Assembly: GCA_003605035.1 (NCBI GenBank) | Contig: QZKJ01000103.1 | Span: forward strand, 31,217-95,216 | DNA: 64,000 bases | Origin: Desulfurivibrio sp. | Lineage (GTDB): Bacteria > Desulfobacterota > Desulfobulbia > Desulfobulbales > SURF-16 | Direction: 5' to 3' | Part shown: in pieces, positions 44,183 through 53,463 of the stretch | Layout of the letters: each line of letters starts with the position of its first letter | Position numbering within the stretch: position 1 is the stretch's first letter | Notes under the pieces: model-generated | The model's input: only the letters and a program-made list of their open reading frames with translations | The model's database searches: none | What the model was told of the DNA's origin: nothing | Translations under genes and position numbers: made by a program

Positions 44183-45445
44183 GCAGGAGATGCAGGGGTC
44201 ATAGGCCCGCACCAGCATCTCGGCCAGCCGTTGGATCTCGGCATCCGGCTTCTGCCGGGCCGCCGACTGGCGGGCCAGCTCGATGAGATCATAATGGATG
44301 TTGGCGTTGTTCTGGCTGGTGGGAATGATGCAGTCCGCCCGGGTGATGCGTCCTGCCTGATCAAACTCATAGGCATGGTAGAGAATGCCCCGGGGCACCT
44401 CCACCGCGCCGACCCCCCGTCCCGCCTTCGGCACCACCGGCTGGCGCGGTTTCTGCCAGCTGCCGGCCAGCAGTTCGCTGGTGATGGCGATACTGTCCAT
44501 GACCACCTGCACGCATTCCACCAGCTGGGCGATGTTGTTCATGAAGGGATTGTGATTGACCGGCTGCAGACCGAAAACCGCCGCGATTTCCCGGGCCCCG
44601 GGATAAAGCAGGGCAAAGTTGTTGTTGAGCCGGGCCAGGGCCCCGGTGGCCAGCGACTGGCGGGACAGGCGGCTCCATTTGGAGGTGGAGTGGTCCACCA
44701 TATACTCATTGGTCATCTGCAGGTAGTCATCCTCGGCCCTGACCACCCCGTCGCTGGACACCAGCTCCCCGCCGATAAAAGGATACTGGTTTTTGCCTTT
44801 TAAGGAGACAAATTCCGCCTCCCTGACAAAATCAGGCAGCGTAAAGGTCTGGAAGAGTTCCGCGGTTTTGGTGAGATCCGGCAGGGCGGCTTCCAGCCGT
44901 GCCTTGAGCTGGGCCAGCTGGGACTTTTCCGGCAGCATGGTGAAGCCGCCCACCACGGTCCGCGTCGGGTGCAGCCGCCGGCCGCCGATGATGTCGCAGG
45001 CGTCGTTGGCCAGCAGTTTCAGCCGGGTGGCGCGCTGCACCACCTCGGGGTGGGAGGCGATCAGCGGCAGCACGCTGCCGAGCTGCAGAAAATCCGGGGC
45101 GGCCAGAAAATAGAGATGGAGAATATGGCTCTGCAGGGTCTCCATGTGTTTGAGCAGCAGCCGCAGCCTCTCGGTCTGCCGGTCGGGCGTTATGCCAAAG
45201 GCGTTTTCCACCGCCCGGATGCTGGCCAGGGTATGGCCGATGGAGCAGATGCCGCAGATCCGGCCGCAGATCCAGGGGGCGTTTTCCCACAGTTTGCCCA
45301 CCAGCATGGCCTCGAAAAAACGGGGCGTCTCCACCACGTCCCAGCCCGCCTCCAGCACCTCGCCGTCTTTGATCCTGATGCGGATATTGCCGTGTCCTTC
45401 CACCCGGCTCAGATGATTTACCTTGATATTGCAGGAAACTTTCAT
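44171..45445 (-). CDS. hydA: group 3b [NiFe]-hydrogenase, large (alpha) subunit
   Basis: The 424-residue catalytic subunit holds the NiFe(CN)2CO site. The N-terminal ligand pair is Cys64/Cys67 in RICGICSIGH and the C-terminal pair is Cys418/Cys421 in DPCISCSVH. N-terminal HLSRVEGHGN is the family signature. The stop codon directly follows the motif histidine (His424), so there is no C-terminal extension for a maturation endopeptidase to remove; group 3b relatives normally keep a few extra residues. Last gene of the four-gene operon; the order beta-gamma-delta-alpha matches the Pyrococcus sulfhydrogenase I operon (hydBGDA). Confidence 0.95.
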   Translation of the reverse strand: MKVSCNIKVNHLSRVEGHGNIRIRIKDGEVLEAGWDVVETPRFFEAMLVGKLWENAPWICGRICGICSIGHTLASIRAVENAFGITPDRQTERLRLLLKHMETLQSHILHLYFLAAPDFLQLGSVLPLIASHPEVVQRATRLKLLANDACDIIGGRRLHPTRTVVGGFTMLPEKSQLAQLKARLEAALPDLTKTAELFQTFTLPDFVREAEFVSLKGKNQYPFIGGELVSSDGVVRAEDDYLQMTNEYMVDHSTSKWSRLSRQSLATGALARLNNNFALLYPGAREIAAVFGLQPVNHNPFMNNIAQLVECVQVVMDSIAITSELLAGSWQKPRQPVVPKAGRGVGAVEVPRGILYHAYEFDQAGRITRADCIIPTSQNNANIHYDLIELARQSAARQKPDAEIQRLAEMLVRAYDPCISCSVH

Positions 45446-45452
45446 AGGTTCG

Positions 45453-46250
45453 CTATTCCTTGGCGGCTCTTTTCAGCTCAGTGACATAATCAGCAAAGCC
45501 GCCGAAACATTCCAGCCGGTCCAGCAGCTGCTCATCGGAAAAGCCGTGTTCGTGCATGATCTGTCTGAGCTGCCGCACATTGGCCGCCTCCGCCGGCCCC
45601 CGACAGCCCCAGCAGCCGAAACGGTTGCTCGGGCACCAGGAGTCGCAACCGGCCCTGGTGACCGGCCCCAGGCACGGCTCGCCCAGATCGAAAAGACAGA
45701 CATTGTGGTTGGCCTTGCATTCCATGCACACCGGATACCTGGGGTAATCAATGGACTTGCCCAGCACCAGGTTGGTGACCACCCTTTCCACCTCTTCCTT
45801 TTTGATGGGACAGCCGTAGATCGAGAGATCCACCGGCACGATGGCGGACAGCGGCACCGCCTCCCGGGTGTCAATGGCATGGGAGCCGTAGACCTGTTCT
45901 TTCACCCAGGCCAGGTCGTTGAAGCGGTTTTTGAGCTGGTTCACCCCGCCGAAGCAGGCGCAGGAGCCGACCGCCACCAGGGTCTTGGCCCGGCCGCGGA
46001 TTGCCTTGAGCTGCTTTGCCTCGTCATCTCGCGTGATGCTGCCCTCGACAAAGGCGATGTCATACTCGTCGCTGGCCTCAGTCATTGCCTCGCGGAAATT
46101 GACAATGGTCAGGAGCGACAGGAAATCGAGCAGGGTGGCCTCGTTGTTGAGCAGCTGCAGCTGGCAGCCCTCGCAGGAGGTGAATTCGAAAAAGGCGGCC
46201 CTGGGCTTGCTGACCGGCACGCCGAGATAGGTGCGTTCCCTGGCAGTCAT
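45453..46250 (-). CDS. hydD: group 3b [NiFe]-hydrogenase, small (delta) subunit
   Basis: The 265-residue subunit carries Fe-S clusters to the NiFe subunit. The proximal-cluster ligands begin in FEFTSCEGCQLQLLNNE (residues 16-32) and continue in VGSCACFGG; further cysteines lie in CKANHNVCLFDLGEPCLGP and the CWGCRGPAE segment. There is no Tat signal peptide, so the enzyme is cytoplasmic. The start at 46250 (MTARERTYLG) lies two bases after the hydG stop; a longer frame reads back into hydG without homology. Confidence 0.94.
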   Translation of the reverse strand: MTARERTYLGVPVSKPRAAFFEFTSCEGCQLQLLNNEATLLDFLSLLTIVNFREAMTEASDEYDIAFVEGSITRDDEAKQLKAIRGRAKTLVAVGSCACFGGVNQLKNRFNDLAWVKEQVYGSHAIDTREAVPLSAIVPVDLSIYGCPIKKEEVERVVTNLVLGKSIDYPRYPVCMECKANHNVCLFDLGEPCLGPVTRAGCDSWCPSNRFGCWGCRGPAEAANVRQLRQIMHEHGFSDEQLLDRLECFGGFADYVTELKRAAKE

Positions 46251-46252
46251 GA

Positions 46253-47152
46253 TCAGATGGCCTCCTTCAGGTTCATCACCGACCAGTAGTCGAAAACCGG
46301 ACCTTCCAGGCAGGTATAGGTGGAGCCGATGTTGCAGCGGCAGCATTTGCCGCGGCCGCAGTGCATGCGACGCTCAAGCGACACGAAGATCTGCTGCATG
46401 GGCAGCCGGGCCTTGATCAGCATGTCGCAGACGAATTTGAACATGACCGGCGGCCCGCAGACAATGGCGTACGTGTTTTTGCCGATGTTTGACGCGGCGG
46501 CGATGCGCTGCTCTAAAATAGTGGTGATGCGGCCCACCGGGCCCTGCCAGTCGGCGTCGGCGCTGTCAACAATGATACTCAGATCAATGTCGAACTGCCG
46601 CCACATATCGTACTGATAGGTGAACAGCAGCTCGGCCGGGTTGCGGGCGCCGTAGATGATGTCGATATTGCCGTAGCGGCTGCGGTTTTCCAGCACGGCG
46701 AAAATGGGAGCCCGCAGGGGGACCAGGCCCAGGCCGCCGGCAATGAGCATGATATCATGGCCCTGCATCTTTTCCACCGGAAAGCTGGTGCCGAAGGGGC
46801 CGCTGATGCCGACGATGGTGCCGCGGGGGGCGCGGGCGAGAAAATTGGTCAGATTGCCCACCCCCCGGATGCACAGCTCGATATCCCCGTGCCGGATGGG
46901 AGATGAGGAGATGGAGAAAGGCGCCTCGCCGATGCCCGGCAGTTCCAGCATGACGAACTGGCCCGGCTGGAAGGAGAAGCGCTGCCGCTCGCCGGGGTCG
47001 ATGATCTGCAGCTGATAGAGTTTTTCCGTGGCGGTCAGGGGATAGACATTGGTGATTTCCGCCTGAAAGGTGTATTCAAAGCTGGCCAGGTCCTGTTTGC
47101 GGGAAGAATCCTGTTGTTCGGCCAGCACATCGACAAAGGGTAGTCTATGCAT
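46253..47152 (-). CDS. hydG: group 3b [NiFe]-hydrogenase, gamma subunit (FAD/NAD(P)H-binding)
   Basis: The 299-residue ferredoxin-reductase-like subunit links H2 to NAD(P)H. FAD binding is shown by FSFQPGQFVMLELPGIGEAPFSIS (short form PGQFVMLELPG), the nucleotide site by IAGGLGLVPLRAP, and a [2Fe-2S] cluster by MHCGRGKCCRCNIGSTYTC (short form CGRGKCCRCNIG). The start at 47152 overlaps the hydB stop by 8 bases; an upstream in-frame start lies inside hydB. Confidence 0.94.
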   Translation of the reverse strand: MHRLPFVDVLAEQQDSSRKQDLASFEYTFQAEITNVYPLTATEKLYQLQIIDPGERQRFSFQPGQFVMLELPGIGEAPFSISSSPIRHGDIELCIRGVGNLTNFLARAPRGTIVGISGPFGTSFPVEKMQGHDIMLIAGGLGLVPLRAPIFAVLENRSRYGNIDIIYGARNPAELLFTYQYDMWRQFDIDLSIIVDSADADWQGPVGRITTILEQRIAAASNIGKNTYAIVCGPPVMFKFVCDMLIKARLPMQQIFVSLERRMHCGRGKCCRCNIGSTYTCLEGPVFDYWSVMNLKEAI

Positions 47153-48194
47153 GGTCTCCCCCTTCGCCCCGCACGCTGGCAATCACCTCGGGCACCGTGA
47201 TGCTCGCCAGACAGGACTGGCCGCAGCGGCCGCAGCCCACGCAGAGTGATTCCTCGAAGGCCTCGACAAAGCCCCGGTGTTTATGGTAGTAGCGGTATTT
47301 CAGGCGATCATGGCTCTCGGGCCGGAAGTTGTGGCCGCCGGCCACCTGGGCGAAATCAATGAGATTGCAGGAGTAGAGGTGTCTGGTCTTGCCGGCATGC
47401 TGCAGGCCGAGATCGACATTCTCCTCAATGCCGTAGCAGTAACAGGTGGGGCAGACATTGGCGCAGGTGCCGCAGGACAGACATTTCCGGCCCCAGTCCC
47501 GCCACACCTCGGCCTGGAATTCCAGATCAAGGATCTTGGTCAGGTCAGTGGTGTCCACCTGGCAGGTGAAGCGGCTTTTGCGCTCCTGGGCCACCTCCAC
47601 GAAACGCTGGTGCTCGCTTTGGCGCGGCTCCCGGCACTCCAGGCTGTTGATGAAGGCAAAGGCGCGGGCCGAATGGATTTCGGCGAAATAGGCGTCGCCC
47701 AGGTCGGTGAGAAACAAATCAAAGCCGTGCAGCACGGAATCCGTGCCCATGGATTTGCAGAAGCAGAAAGGCTGGGGCGTGCAGCCCACCCCGATGATGA
47801 ACATGTTTTTGCGTTTGGCGGCGTAGTAGGGGTCCGGGTAGACGTTGCCGGTGAGCACCTTGTCGAGCTTGTTCAAGGCATTGATGTCGCAGGCATGCAG
47901 CCCGAAATAGACTGTGGGCTTGTAGGCATTGAAGTCCACCTGCTTCCGCCAGCCGTCTTTTTGCAGGTCAAAGGTGCACAGGGTTTCCCTGGGCGGCAGC
48001 ACAAAGCGTTTCAGCGAGTGGATGGTTGCCGTGTAATCGAGCTGCAGCTCGGCAAAATCATAGATGAAATCGAAATCATAGAGAGGTGCGCCCTGGCGGT
48101 CGAGCCCTTTGCAGAGCGGCCCGACGATATGATTGACCGCCAGAATATCGTAGAGATTGATGAGGTGATCTTTGGCAAAAACGCGGAAAAGCAT
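47145..48194 (-). CDS. hydB: group 3b [NiFe]-hydrogenase, beta subunit (4Fe-4S electron transfer)
   Basis: The 349-residue first gene of the operon. Two [4Fe-4S] motifs lie in the C-terminal third: CLSCGTCANVCPTCYCYGIEE (shown as CGTCANVCPTCYC) and CVGCGRCGQSC. The family (sulfhydrogenase beta) relays electrons to the gamma flavin subunit. The start is the ATG at 48194, nine bases after GAGGA; the TTG at 48203 directly abuts that site. The enzyme probably interconverts H2 and NADPH, and some members also reduce sulfur. Confidence 0.93.
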   Translation of the reverse strand: MLFRVFAKDHLINLYDILAVNHIVGPLCKGLDRQGAPLYDFDFIYDFAELQLDYTATIHSLKRFVLPPRETLCTFDLQKDGWRKQVDFNAYKPTVYFGLHACDINALNKLDKVLTGNVYPDPYYAAKRKNMFIIGVGCTPQPFCFCKSMGTDSVLHGFDLFLTDLGDAYFAEIHSARAFAFINSLECREPRQSEHQRFVEVAQERKSRFTCQVDTTDLTKILDLEFQAEVWRDWGRKCLSCGTCANVCPTCYCYGIEENVDLGLQHAGKTRHLYSCNLIDFAQVAGGHNFRPESHDRLKYRYYHKHRGFVEAFEESLCVGCGRCGQSCLASITVPEVIASVRGEGGDHA

Positions 48195-48397
48195 GCTGGG
48201 CAATCCTCAACAGGGAAGTGGCGGAAAAGGGTCTGTAATCACTATGTCCGGACCCGCTGGCAAATGTCCAGCAGATATTTGCAGCCTCAGCAGAATAGTG
48301 CTTGCCCTAGCCAGCAGTAGCTGTAATGATATGGGAAAAACAGTTTGCCGTGCTTGCCGCGGTTTTGCAATAGTTTATTCAAGGTCTCGGGGAAAAT

Positions 48398-49489
48398 ATG
48401 GAAAAACTCAACGCCTTAAGAAAGATGCTGAAAAGACGCGGGATTGACGCCCTGCTGGTGACCCAGCCGGAGAACCGCCGCTATCTGAGCCGGTACAGCG
48501 CCATTGATTCATCCATCGCCGAATCGAGCGGCGTGCTGCTCATCCCCCGCCGCGGCACCCCGCTGCTGCTGACCGATTCCCGCTTTGAGCTGCATGCCGT
48601 TGCGGAGGCCGAGGGTTTTGAGATCATGCTCTATCCCAAAGGGCTGCTGCCGCTGCTGCAGAAGCTGCTGCCGAAGCTCGGCGTCAAGCGGCTGGGTTTT
48701 GAGAGCCACTACCTGCTGCACGCCACGGCCGGCAAGCTGACGGCGCTCGCGAGTAAGCTCGGCATCGAACTCGTGCCGCTGGTAGGTCTCATCGAGAAGA
48801 TGCGGCTGAGAAAAGAGGCAGGGGAGATCGCCGGCATTGAAAAATCGGTGCTGCTCAATGAACAGGTCTTCCAGGAGGTCTTTGCCACCCTGCGGGCAGG
48901 GCAGAGCGAGCGGGAGGTGGCCATGCGCATCGAGAACACCATGCTCGGCATGGGCGCGGAGCGACCGAGCTTTGCCACCATTGTGGCCGGCGGGCCGAAC
49001 GGCGCCGCCCCGCACGCGGTGCCCGGCACGCGGCCTTTGCGGGAGGGCGAGCCCATTGTCATTGACATGGGCCTGGTGCTGGACGGCTACTGCTCGGACA
49101 TGACCCGCACCGTGGTGCTCGGCGCGCCGGACCAGAAAACCGTTGAGCTGTTCCGACTGGTGCGCAGGGCGCAGCTGGCGGCGACGAACGTCATCAGGGC
49201 CGGCATCACCGGCAGGGAGGCAGACCGGGCCGCCCGCGAGGTGATAAGTGCGGCCGGCCTGGGCGACAGATTCGGCCATGGCCTGGGGCACGGGGTGGGC
49301 CTGGCGGTCCATGAGGCGCCGTCGCTCAACCGCCGCAACGGCAAAAAACTGCAGTCCGGCATGATCATCACCGTGGAGCCCGGCGTCTACCTGCCGGGCT
49401 GGGGCGGGATCCGTCTGGAAAACATGGGGGTGGTTGAGGAAAATGGCTGCCGCATTTTAAACCGGGACACCACCTTTCTTGATGTTTAG
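48398..49489 (+). CDS. M24B aminopeptidase (Xaa-Pro peptidase)
   Basis: A 363-residue protein with the standard creatinase N-domain and pita-bread C-domain. Metal ligands: Asp in VIDMGL, Asp in GYCSDMTRTVVLG, His in GHGLGHGVGLAVHEAP, Glu in TVEPGVYLPGWGGIRLEN (first Glu in TVEPG) and a final Glu in RLENMG. All ligands and the TRT segment are canonical, so it is more conventional than the paralogue at 34204-35421. Likely a cytoplasmic Xaa-Pro dipeptidase/aminopeptidase. It diverges from the hydrogenase operon. Confidence 0.94.
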   Translation: MEKLNALRKMLKRRGIDALLVTQPENRRYLSRYSAIDSSIAESSGVLLIPRRGTPLLLTDSRFELHAVAEAEGFEIMLYPKGLLPLLQKLLPKLGVKRLGFESHYLLHATAGKLTALASKLGIELVPLVGLIEKMRLRKEAGEIAGIEKSVLLNEQVFQEVFATLRAGQSEREVAMRIENTMLGMGAERPSFATIVAGGPNGAAPHAVPGTRPLREGEPIVIDMGLVLDGYCSDMTRTVVLGAPDQKTVELFRLVRRAQLAATNVIRAGITGREADRAAREVISAAGLGDRFGHGLGHGVGLAVHEAPSLNRRNGKKLQSGMIITVEPGVYLPGWGGIRLENMGVVEENGCRILNRDTTFLDV

Positions 49490-49650
49490 GGGGCGAGAAA
49501 AATATCTTGTACACCATGCACTCAGGAAATGAGGGGCGCGCAGTCTTATCGTGTCAATCCAGTCACTGTAACAAAAAAGTTGATGAAGCGCCGGCGGCGG
49601 CACAAGCGCTTCGTGGACCTGTCAAAATTTAATCAGTGAGAGCGACCAGT

Positions 49651-50730
49651 ATGAACAAGCTGTTGATTTTCGTTCCGATCACCATTGCGCTGGAGTACCT
49701 GGCACCGCAACAGCATCTGTGGATTTTTTTTGCCGCTGCCCTGGCAATCCTGCCCTTGGCCGGCTGGATGGGTGAAGCCACCGAGCAATTGGCAGAAAAA
49801 ACGGGAGAGGGCGTCGGCGGTTTGCTCAATGCCACCTTTGGCAACGCCGCGGAATTGATTATCGCCTTTGCGGCCTTGCGCGCCGGCATGCACGATGTGG
49901 TGAAGGCGTCCATTGCCGGTTCCATCGTCGGCAATATCCTGCTGGTGCTTGGTGCGGCGATGCTGGCTGGCGGCATGCGTCACCAGGATCAGCGTTACAA
50001 TGCCTCGGCCGCACGGTCCCAGGCAACCTTATTGATGCTTGCCGCCATTGCCTTGATTTTGCCGGCCGCCTATAAACGCCTTGCGGGAATGTATTTTTCC
50101 CAGGATGCCCTCCAACTCCAGCCCCTGAGCGTTTCCATTTCCACCGTGCTGCTGGCCATGTATGTCATGTTCCTGCTGTTTTCGTTGATTACCCACAAAA
50201 AGCTCTTTGCGGGGAACGCTGCTCCGGCAGACCAGCATGGCGAGGAAACCGCCTCGTGGTCTGCGCAGAAATCACTTATGATATTGGGGGCGGCTACGGC
50301 TGCGATTGCCTGGATAAGTGAAATTCTGGTAGGCGCCATTGAGCCGGCGGCGCATATCATTGGACTGAGTAATATCTTTGTCGGCGTGTTTGTGGTGGCA
50401 ATCCTCGGCAATGCTGCAGAACATGCCACGGCCGTTGCTGCGGCCATGAAAAATCGCATGGACCTGTCTTTATCCATCGCGATTGGCTCCAGTGTGCAGG
50501 TAGCGTTATTTGTGGCGCCGGTACTGGTGCTTGCCAGCCTGTGGGTAGGTCCCACCCCCATGGATCTGGTCTTTACCCCCGGCCTGGTGCTGATCGTGCT
50601 GCTGTCCACCATGATCACGGCCCAGGTGGCCGGTGACGGTCAGTCAGACTGGTTGAAAGGCGCACAACTGCTGGCGGTCTATTTCATTCTCGGCCTGACC
50701 TTCTTTTTTGTACCCACGCCAACACCCTGA
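49651..50730 (+). CDS. cation/proton exchanger (CaCA superfamily, CAX type)
   Basis: A 359-residue membrane protein with about eleven helices in two inverted halves. The alpha-repeats are GGLLNATFGNAAELIIAFAAL (shown as NATFGNAAELIIAF) and GVFVVAILGNAAEHATAVAAA (shown as ILGNAAEHATAV), with an acidic loop between halves (DQHGEE). CAX proteins exchange Ca2+ for H+; Na+/K+ variants exist. The start at 49651 is preferred over the GTG at 49636 by hydropathy. Confidence 0.92.
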   Translation: MNKLLIFVPITIALEYLAPQQHLWIFFAAALAILPLAGWMGEATEQLAEKTGEGVGGLLNATFGNAAELIIAFAALRAGMHDVVKASIAGSIVGNILLVLGAAMLAGGMRHQDQRYNASAARSQATLLMLAAIALILPAAYKRLAGMYFSQDALQLQPLSVSISTVLLAMYVMFLLFSLITHKKLFAGNAAPADQHGEETASWSAQKSLMILGAATAAIAWISEILVGAIEPAAHIIGLSNIFVGVFVVAILGNAAEHATAVAAAMKNRMDLSLSIAIGSSVQVALFVAPVLVLASLWVGPTPMDLVFTPGLVLIVLLSTMITAQVAGDGQSDWLKGAQLLAVYFILGLTFFFVPTPTP

Positions 50731-50776
50731 CAGGCTTTTGCTGCCCAGGATTTACAGGCGGCGTTCCCCAGAAATA

Positions 50777-50814
50777 AAGGCCGCCGCCCGGCGGGGCAAC
50801 GGCCTTCTTTTACT
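50777..50814 (+). terminator. intrinsic terminator between the exchanger gene and glnA
   Basis: AAGGCCG (50777-50783) pairs with CGGCCTT (50800-50806), with an internal CCGCC/GGCGG pairing, followed by CTTTT. It lies between convergent genes and may act on both. Confidence 0.7.
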
Positions 50815-50935
50815 CGCGACCGGCAGCAAGTTCGCGGTTCATGCCGGGCCTGCACCGGCAACCGGTTTTCGCCTCCCAACTCTCTTGCAGGTTTTCTCCG
50901 GAAGTGCGGCCTGTTTTTGCTGCCAGGCAACCTTT

Positions 50936-52267
50936 TTAGTAGATGCTCAGGTAATGATCCTTTTCCCAGTCGGTAACCGCGATGCGGTACTCATCCCACT
51001 CCTTTTCCTTGGCTGCGATATATTTGCTGAAAATATGCTCGCCCAGCGTCTCCCTGGCCAGGGGGTTTGCCTTGAGCTCCTCGATGGCCTCCTGGAGATT
51101 GGCCGGCAGTGAGGGAATGCCGGCCGCTTCCTTTTCGCCGGCCGTCATGGCGAAAATATCCTGATTCACGGGGGGCGGGGCCTGCAGCTTGTTTTTGACT
51201 CCGTCCAGGCCGGAGTTGAGCATCATGGCCAGGGCCAGATAGGGGTTGCAGGTCGGATCCGGACAGCGCACCTCGGTGCGGGTGCTCAAACCCCGGGAGG
51301 CAGGGATGCGGATGAGCGCGGAGCGGTTGGAGGCGGACCAGGCCACATAGACCGGGGCCTCATAGCCGGACACCAGCCGCTTGTAGGAGTTGACCAGTGG
51401 ATTGGTGATGGCGGCAAAACCCCTGGCGTTTTTCAAGATGCCGGCAATGTACTGATAGGCGATAGGGCTGAGCTCAAGCGGCCCCGCGGGGTCATAAAAG
51501 GCGTTGGTGCCGTCCAGATTGAACAGGGACTGATTGGTATGCATGCCCGAACCGTTGATGCCGAACACCGGCTTGGGCATGAAGGTGGCGTGCAGGCCGT
51601 ATTTGGCGGCGATGGAACGTACCACCCACTTGAAGGTCACCGTGTTGTCGGCGCAGGTCAGGGCGTCGGCGTATTTGAAATTGATCTCGTGCTGGCCTTC
51701 CGCCACCTCGTGATGGGATGCCTCAATCTCAAAGCCCATGGCTTCCAGGGTGAGGATGATCTCCCGGCGGGCGTCAATGCCGCAGTCTTCGGGGTCGACA
51801 CTGAAGTAGCCGGCAACGTCGTGGGTTTTGGTGGTGGGGTACTTCAGCTCATTTTTTTCAAAGAAGAAAAACTCGCATTCCGTGCCGACCTTCATGGTAA
51901 AGCCCAGCTCCCTTGCCTCGGCCAGCACCCTTTTGAGATTGTTGCGGGGGCAGCCTTCAAAGGGGGTGGCCCCGTCAGCCCGGTAGACGTCGCAGATGAT
52001 GCGGGCGGCGGAGGTCCCCTCCTTGGTGCGCCACGGCAGAACGGTGAAGGTGTCGAAGTCGGGCTTGAGATACATGTCGGATTCATCGATCCTGACAAAG
52101 CCGTCGATGGAAGAGCCGTCAAACATCATATTGCCGTCCAGGGCCTTTTCGATCTGGCTGAGGGGCAGGGCGACGTTTTTCATGAAACCGAAGATGTCGA
52201 CAAACTGCAGCCGAAAAAAATGGACATTCTGTTCCTTAATGATCTTCATTATTTCATCGCGGGTCAT
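50936..52267 (-). CDS. glnA: glutamine synthetase type I (alpha-type)
   Basis: A 443-residue dodecameric enzyme making glutamine from glutamate, ammonia and ATP. MFDGSSIDGF, the KVGTECEFF motif with metal glutamates, GQHEINFKYADAL, HTNQSLF and the NPYLALAMM region are present. The length and the absence of a NLYDLP adenylylation-tyrosine motif place it in the GSI-alpha group, so control is probably by feedback or a repressor rather than adenylylation. CCAAAGGAGA precedes the start. Confidence 0.97.
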   Translation of the reverse strand: MTRDEIMKIIKEQNVHFFRLQFVDIFGFMKNVALPLSQIEKALDGNMMFDGSSIDGFVRIDESDMYLKPDFDTFTVLPWRTKEGTSAARIICDVYRADGATPFEGCPRNNLKRVLAEARELGFTMKVGTECEFFFFEKNELKYPTTKTHDVAGYFSVDPEDCGIDARREIILTLEAMGFEIEASHHEVAEGQHEINFKYADALTCADNTVTFKWVVRSIAAKYGLHATFMPKPVFGINGSGMHTNQSLFNLDGTNAFYDPAGPLELSPIAYQYIAGILKNARGFAAITNPLVNSYKRLVSGYEAPVYVAWSASNRSALIRIPASRGLSTRTEVRCPDPTCNPYLALAMMLNSGLDGVKNKLQAPPPVNQDIFAMTAGEKEAAGIPSLPANLQEAIEELKANPLARETLGEHIFSKYIAAKEKEWDEYRIAVTDWEKDHYLSIY

Positions 52268-52735
52268 GGCCTTCTCCTTTGGTTTGAAAATGGATTATTT
52301 GGGGTCGATTCCTGGTGAGGTTAGGTGATCAGCTAAGGCGGCGGCATCTTGTATGCGGGGCCTGGCACCGGCGGCAGCGGAGGAATTTTTGGACGAAAAG
52401 CGGCATCAGACAGGATAAGCAGCGGAGTCGCCTGGGTGAACAAAAAATCGACCTTACTGCACACGTTTGCCAGCGGCCATCTCCTCCTGGTTGGTGTCAT
52501 CTCAAGGTTCTGTTCGCCAGCGACTAAATTTTTTTTATGATTCCGTCATTTTTTCTGGGAATAAGAAATTTTTTTCGCGACCGGCAGGTGATGTTGCCTG
52601 CTCAGGAAACAAGAAATACAGATTACCTCTCTTTCACATATTTGGGGAAAATCTGCAAATAAATACGAAAGAAAAGCTCATTTCCTCAGCTTTTCAGCTG
52701 CCGGCGATGAGAGGGCGGATGGGGGGAATTTTTTG
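52268..52735. other. intergenic region upstream of glnA
   Basis: About 470 bp without a convincing gene. It should hold the glnA promoter on the minus strand. A sequence near 52458-52473 resembles a -24/-12 element but has one base too few between the GG and GC pairs. A terminator for the gene on the right lies at 52671-52695. The middle (52530-52580) is rich in T-runs. Confidence 0.5.
52671..52695 (-). terminator. intrinsic terminator of the DUF882 gene
   Basis: A perfect 8-bp stem GAAAAGCT / AGCTTTTC with a 9-base loop, followed on the minus strand by a T-rich tail. It lies 41 bp beyond the stop codon of the gene at 52736-53296. Confidence 0.65.
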
Positions 52736-53296
52736 TTACCAGTAGCGGACTCTGCCAACATCCACATGGATGAAATCGGCACGCGGGTAGAAGCCCACCC
52801 CGCCGCTTCTGAGTTCCACGGCAGCGGTCAGCAGGTTTTCCAGCCGGCGGCCGGGCAGGCGGATATCCACGGCCTTGCCGCAGGTGTGCAGACTGTTTTT
52901 CGCTACCCCTCTGCTCTTTTTGCGCAGAAGGTTGTTTGTTTTGGCGGAGCGGTATCCTGAGACGATGTGGAAGGGCTCGCGGGTATGGAATTCCCGATGG
53001 AGAACATGCAGCAGGTCCAGGAGTTTCGTGTCAATCTTCTGGATATCGCCGGTGCGATGGTCCCGCAGGATGTGGTTGATGTCAGCCAGTGCGCCGGGCA
53101 CGTATTTGCCCTGGCACCAGTAAATGGACCGCAGTTTTTCGCCGGTATGGGTGTTGTAGATGGAAAGTGATCTTTCCGGCGCGATCATCTTGCGCACGGC
53201 GCCAAGTGCTTCAAGGGGAACGGCGCTTGACAGGGCGGTGATGAGACCTAAGGTGATAAATCCTCTTCTGCTTAAACTGTGCTGAAATCCGGGCAT
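52736..53296 (-). CDS. DUF882 / M15-like murein endopeptidase, Tat-exported
   Basis: A 186-residue protein with a twin-arginine signal (SRRGFITLG, residues 9-17) and hydrophobic core. The mature domain belongs to the YcbK (MepK) group of LAS peptidases: SGYRSAKTNNLLR, SLHTCGKAVDIRLPG (zinc His and Asp) and FIHVDVG (second zinc His), as expected for a DD/LD-carboxy- or endopeptidase cutting peptidoglycan cross-links. An L,D-transpeptidase gene lies directly upstream on the same strand, as is common for YcbK/YcbB pairs. Confidence 0.92.
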   Translation of the reverse strand: MPGFQHSLSRRGFITLGLITALSSAVPLEALGAVRKMIAPERSLSIYNTHTGEKLRSIYWCQGKYVPGALADINHILRDHRTGDIQKIDTKLLDLLHVLHREFHTREPFHIVSGYRSAKTNNLLRKKSRGVAKNSLHTCGKAVDIRLPGRRLENLLTAAVELRSGGVGFYPRADFIHVDVGRVRYW

Positions 53297-53463
53297 GGTT
53301 ATGGAGCCTCACAGATGGTTGGCGGGTTTCAGGTAATTAGGGTATGGCTGAACGGGCTCTTCATAAGAGCCACGATTAAAATCTTAGCATATAACATGCC
53401 TCGGGCAAAGCAAATGTTGCCGCACCGGCTGAAAATGGGCTCTTTTTCTCTCGCGGGCGGATG

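Noticed and set aside
52458..52473. Sigma54 (-24/-12) promoter for glnA
   Set aside because: CTGGCA and a TGCA element are present on the minus strand, but the GG-to-GC spacing is nine rather than the required ten bases.
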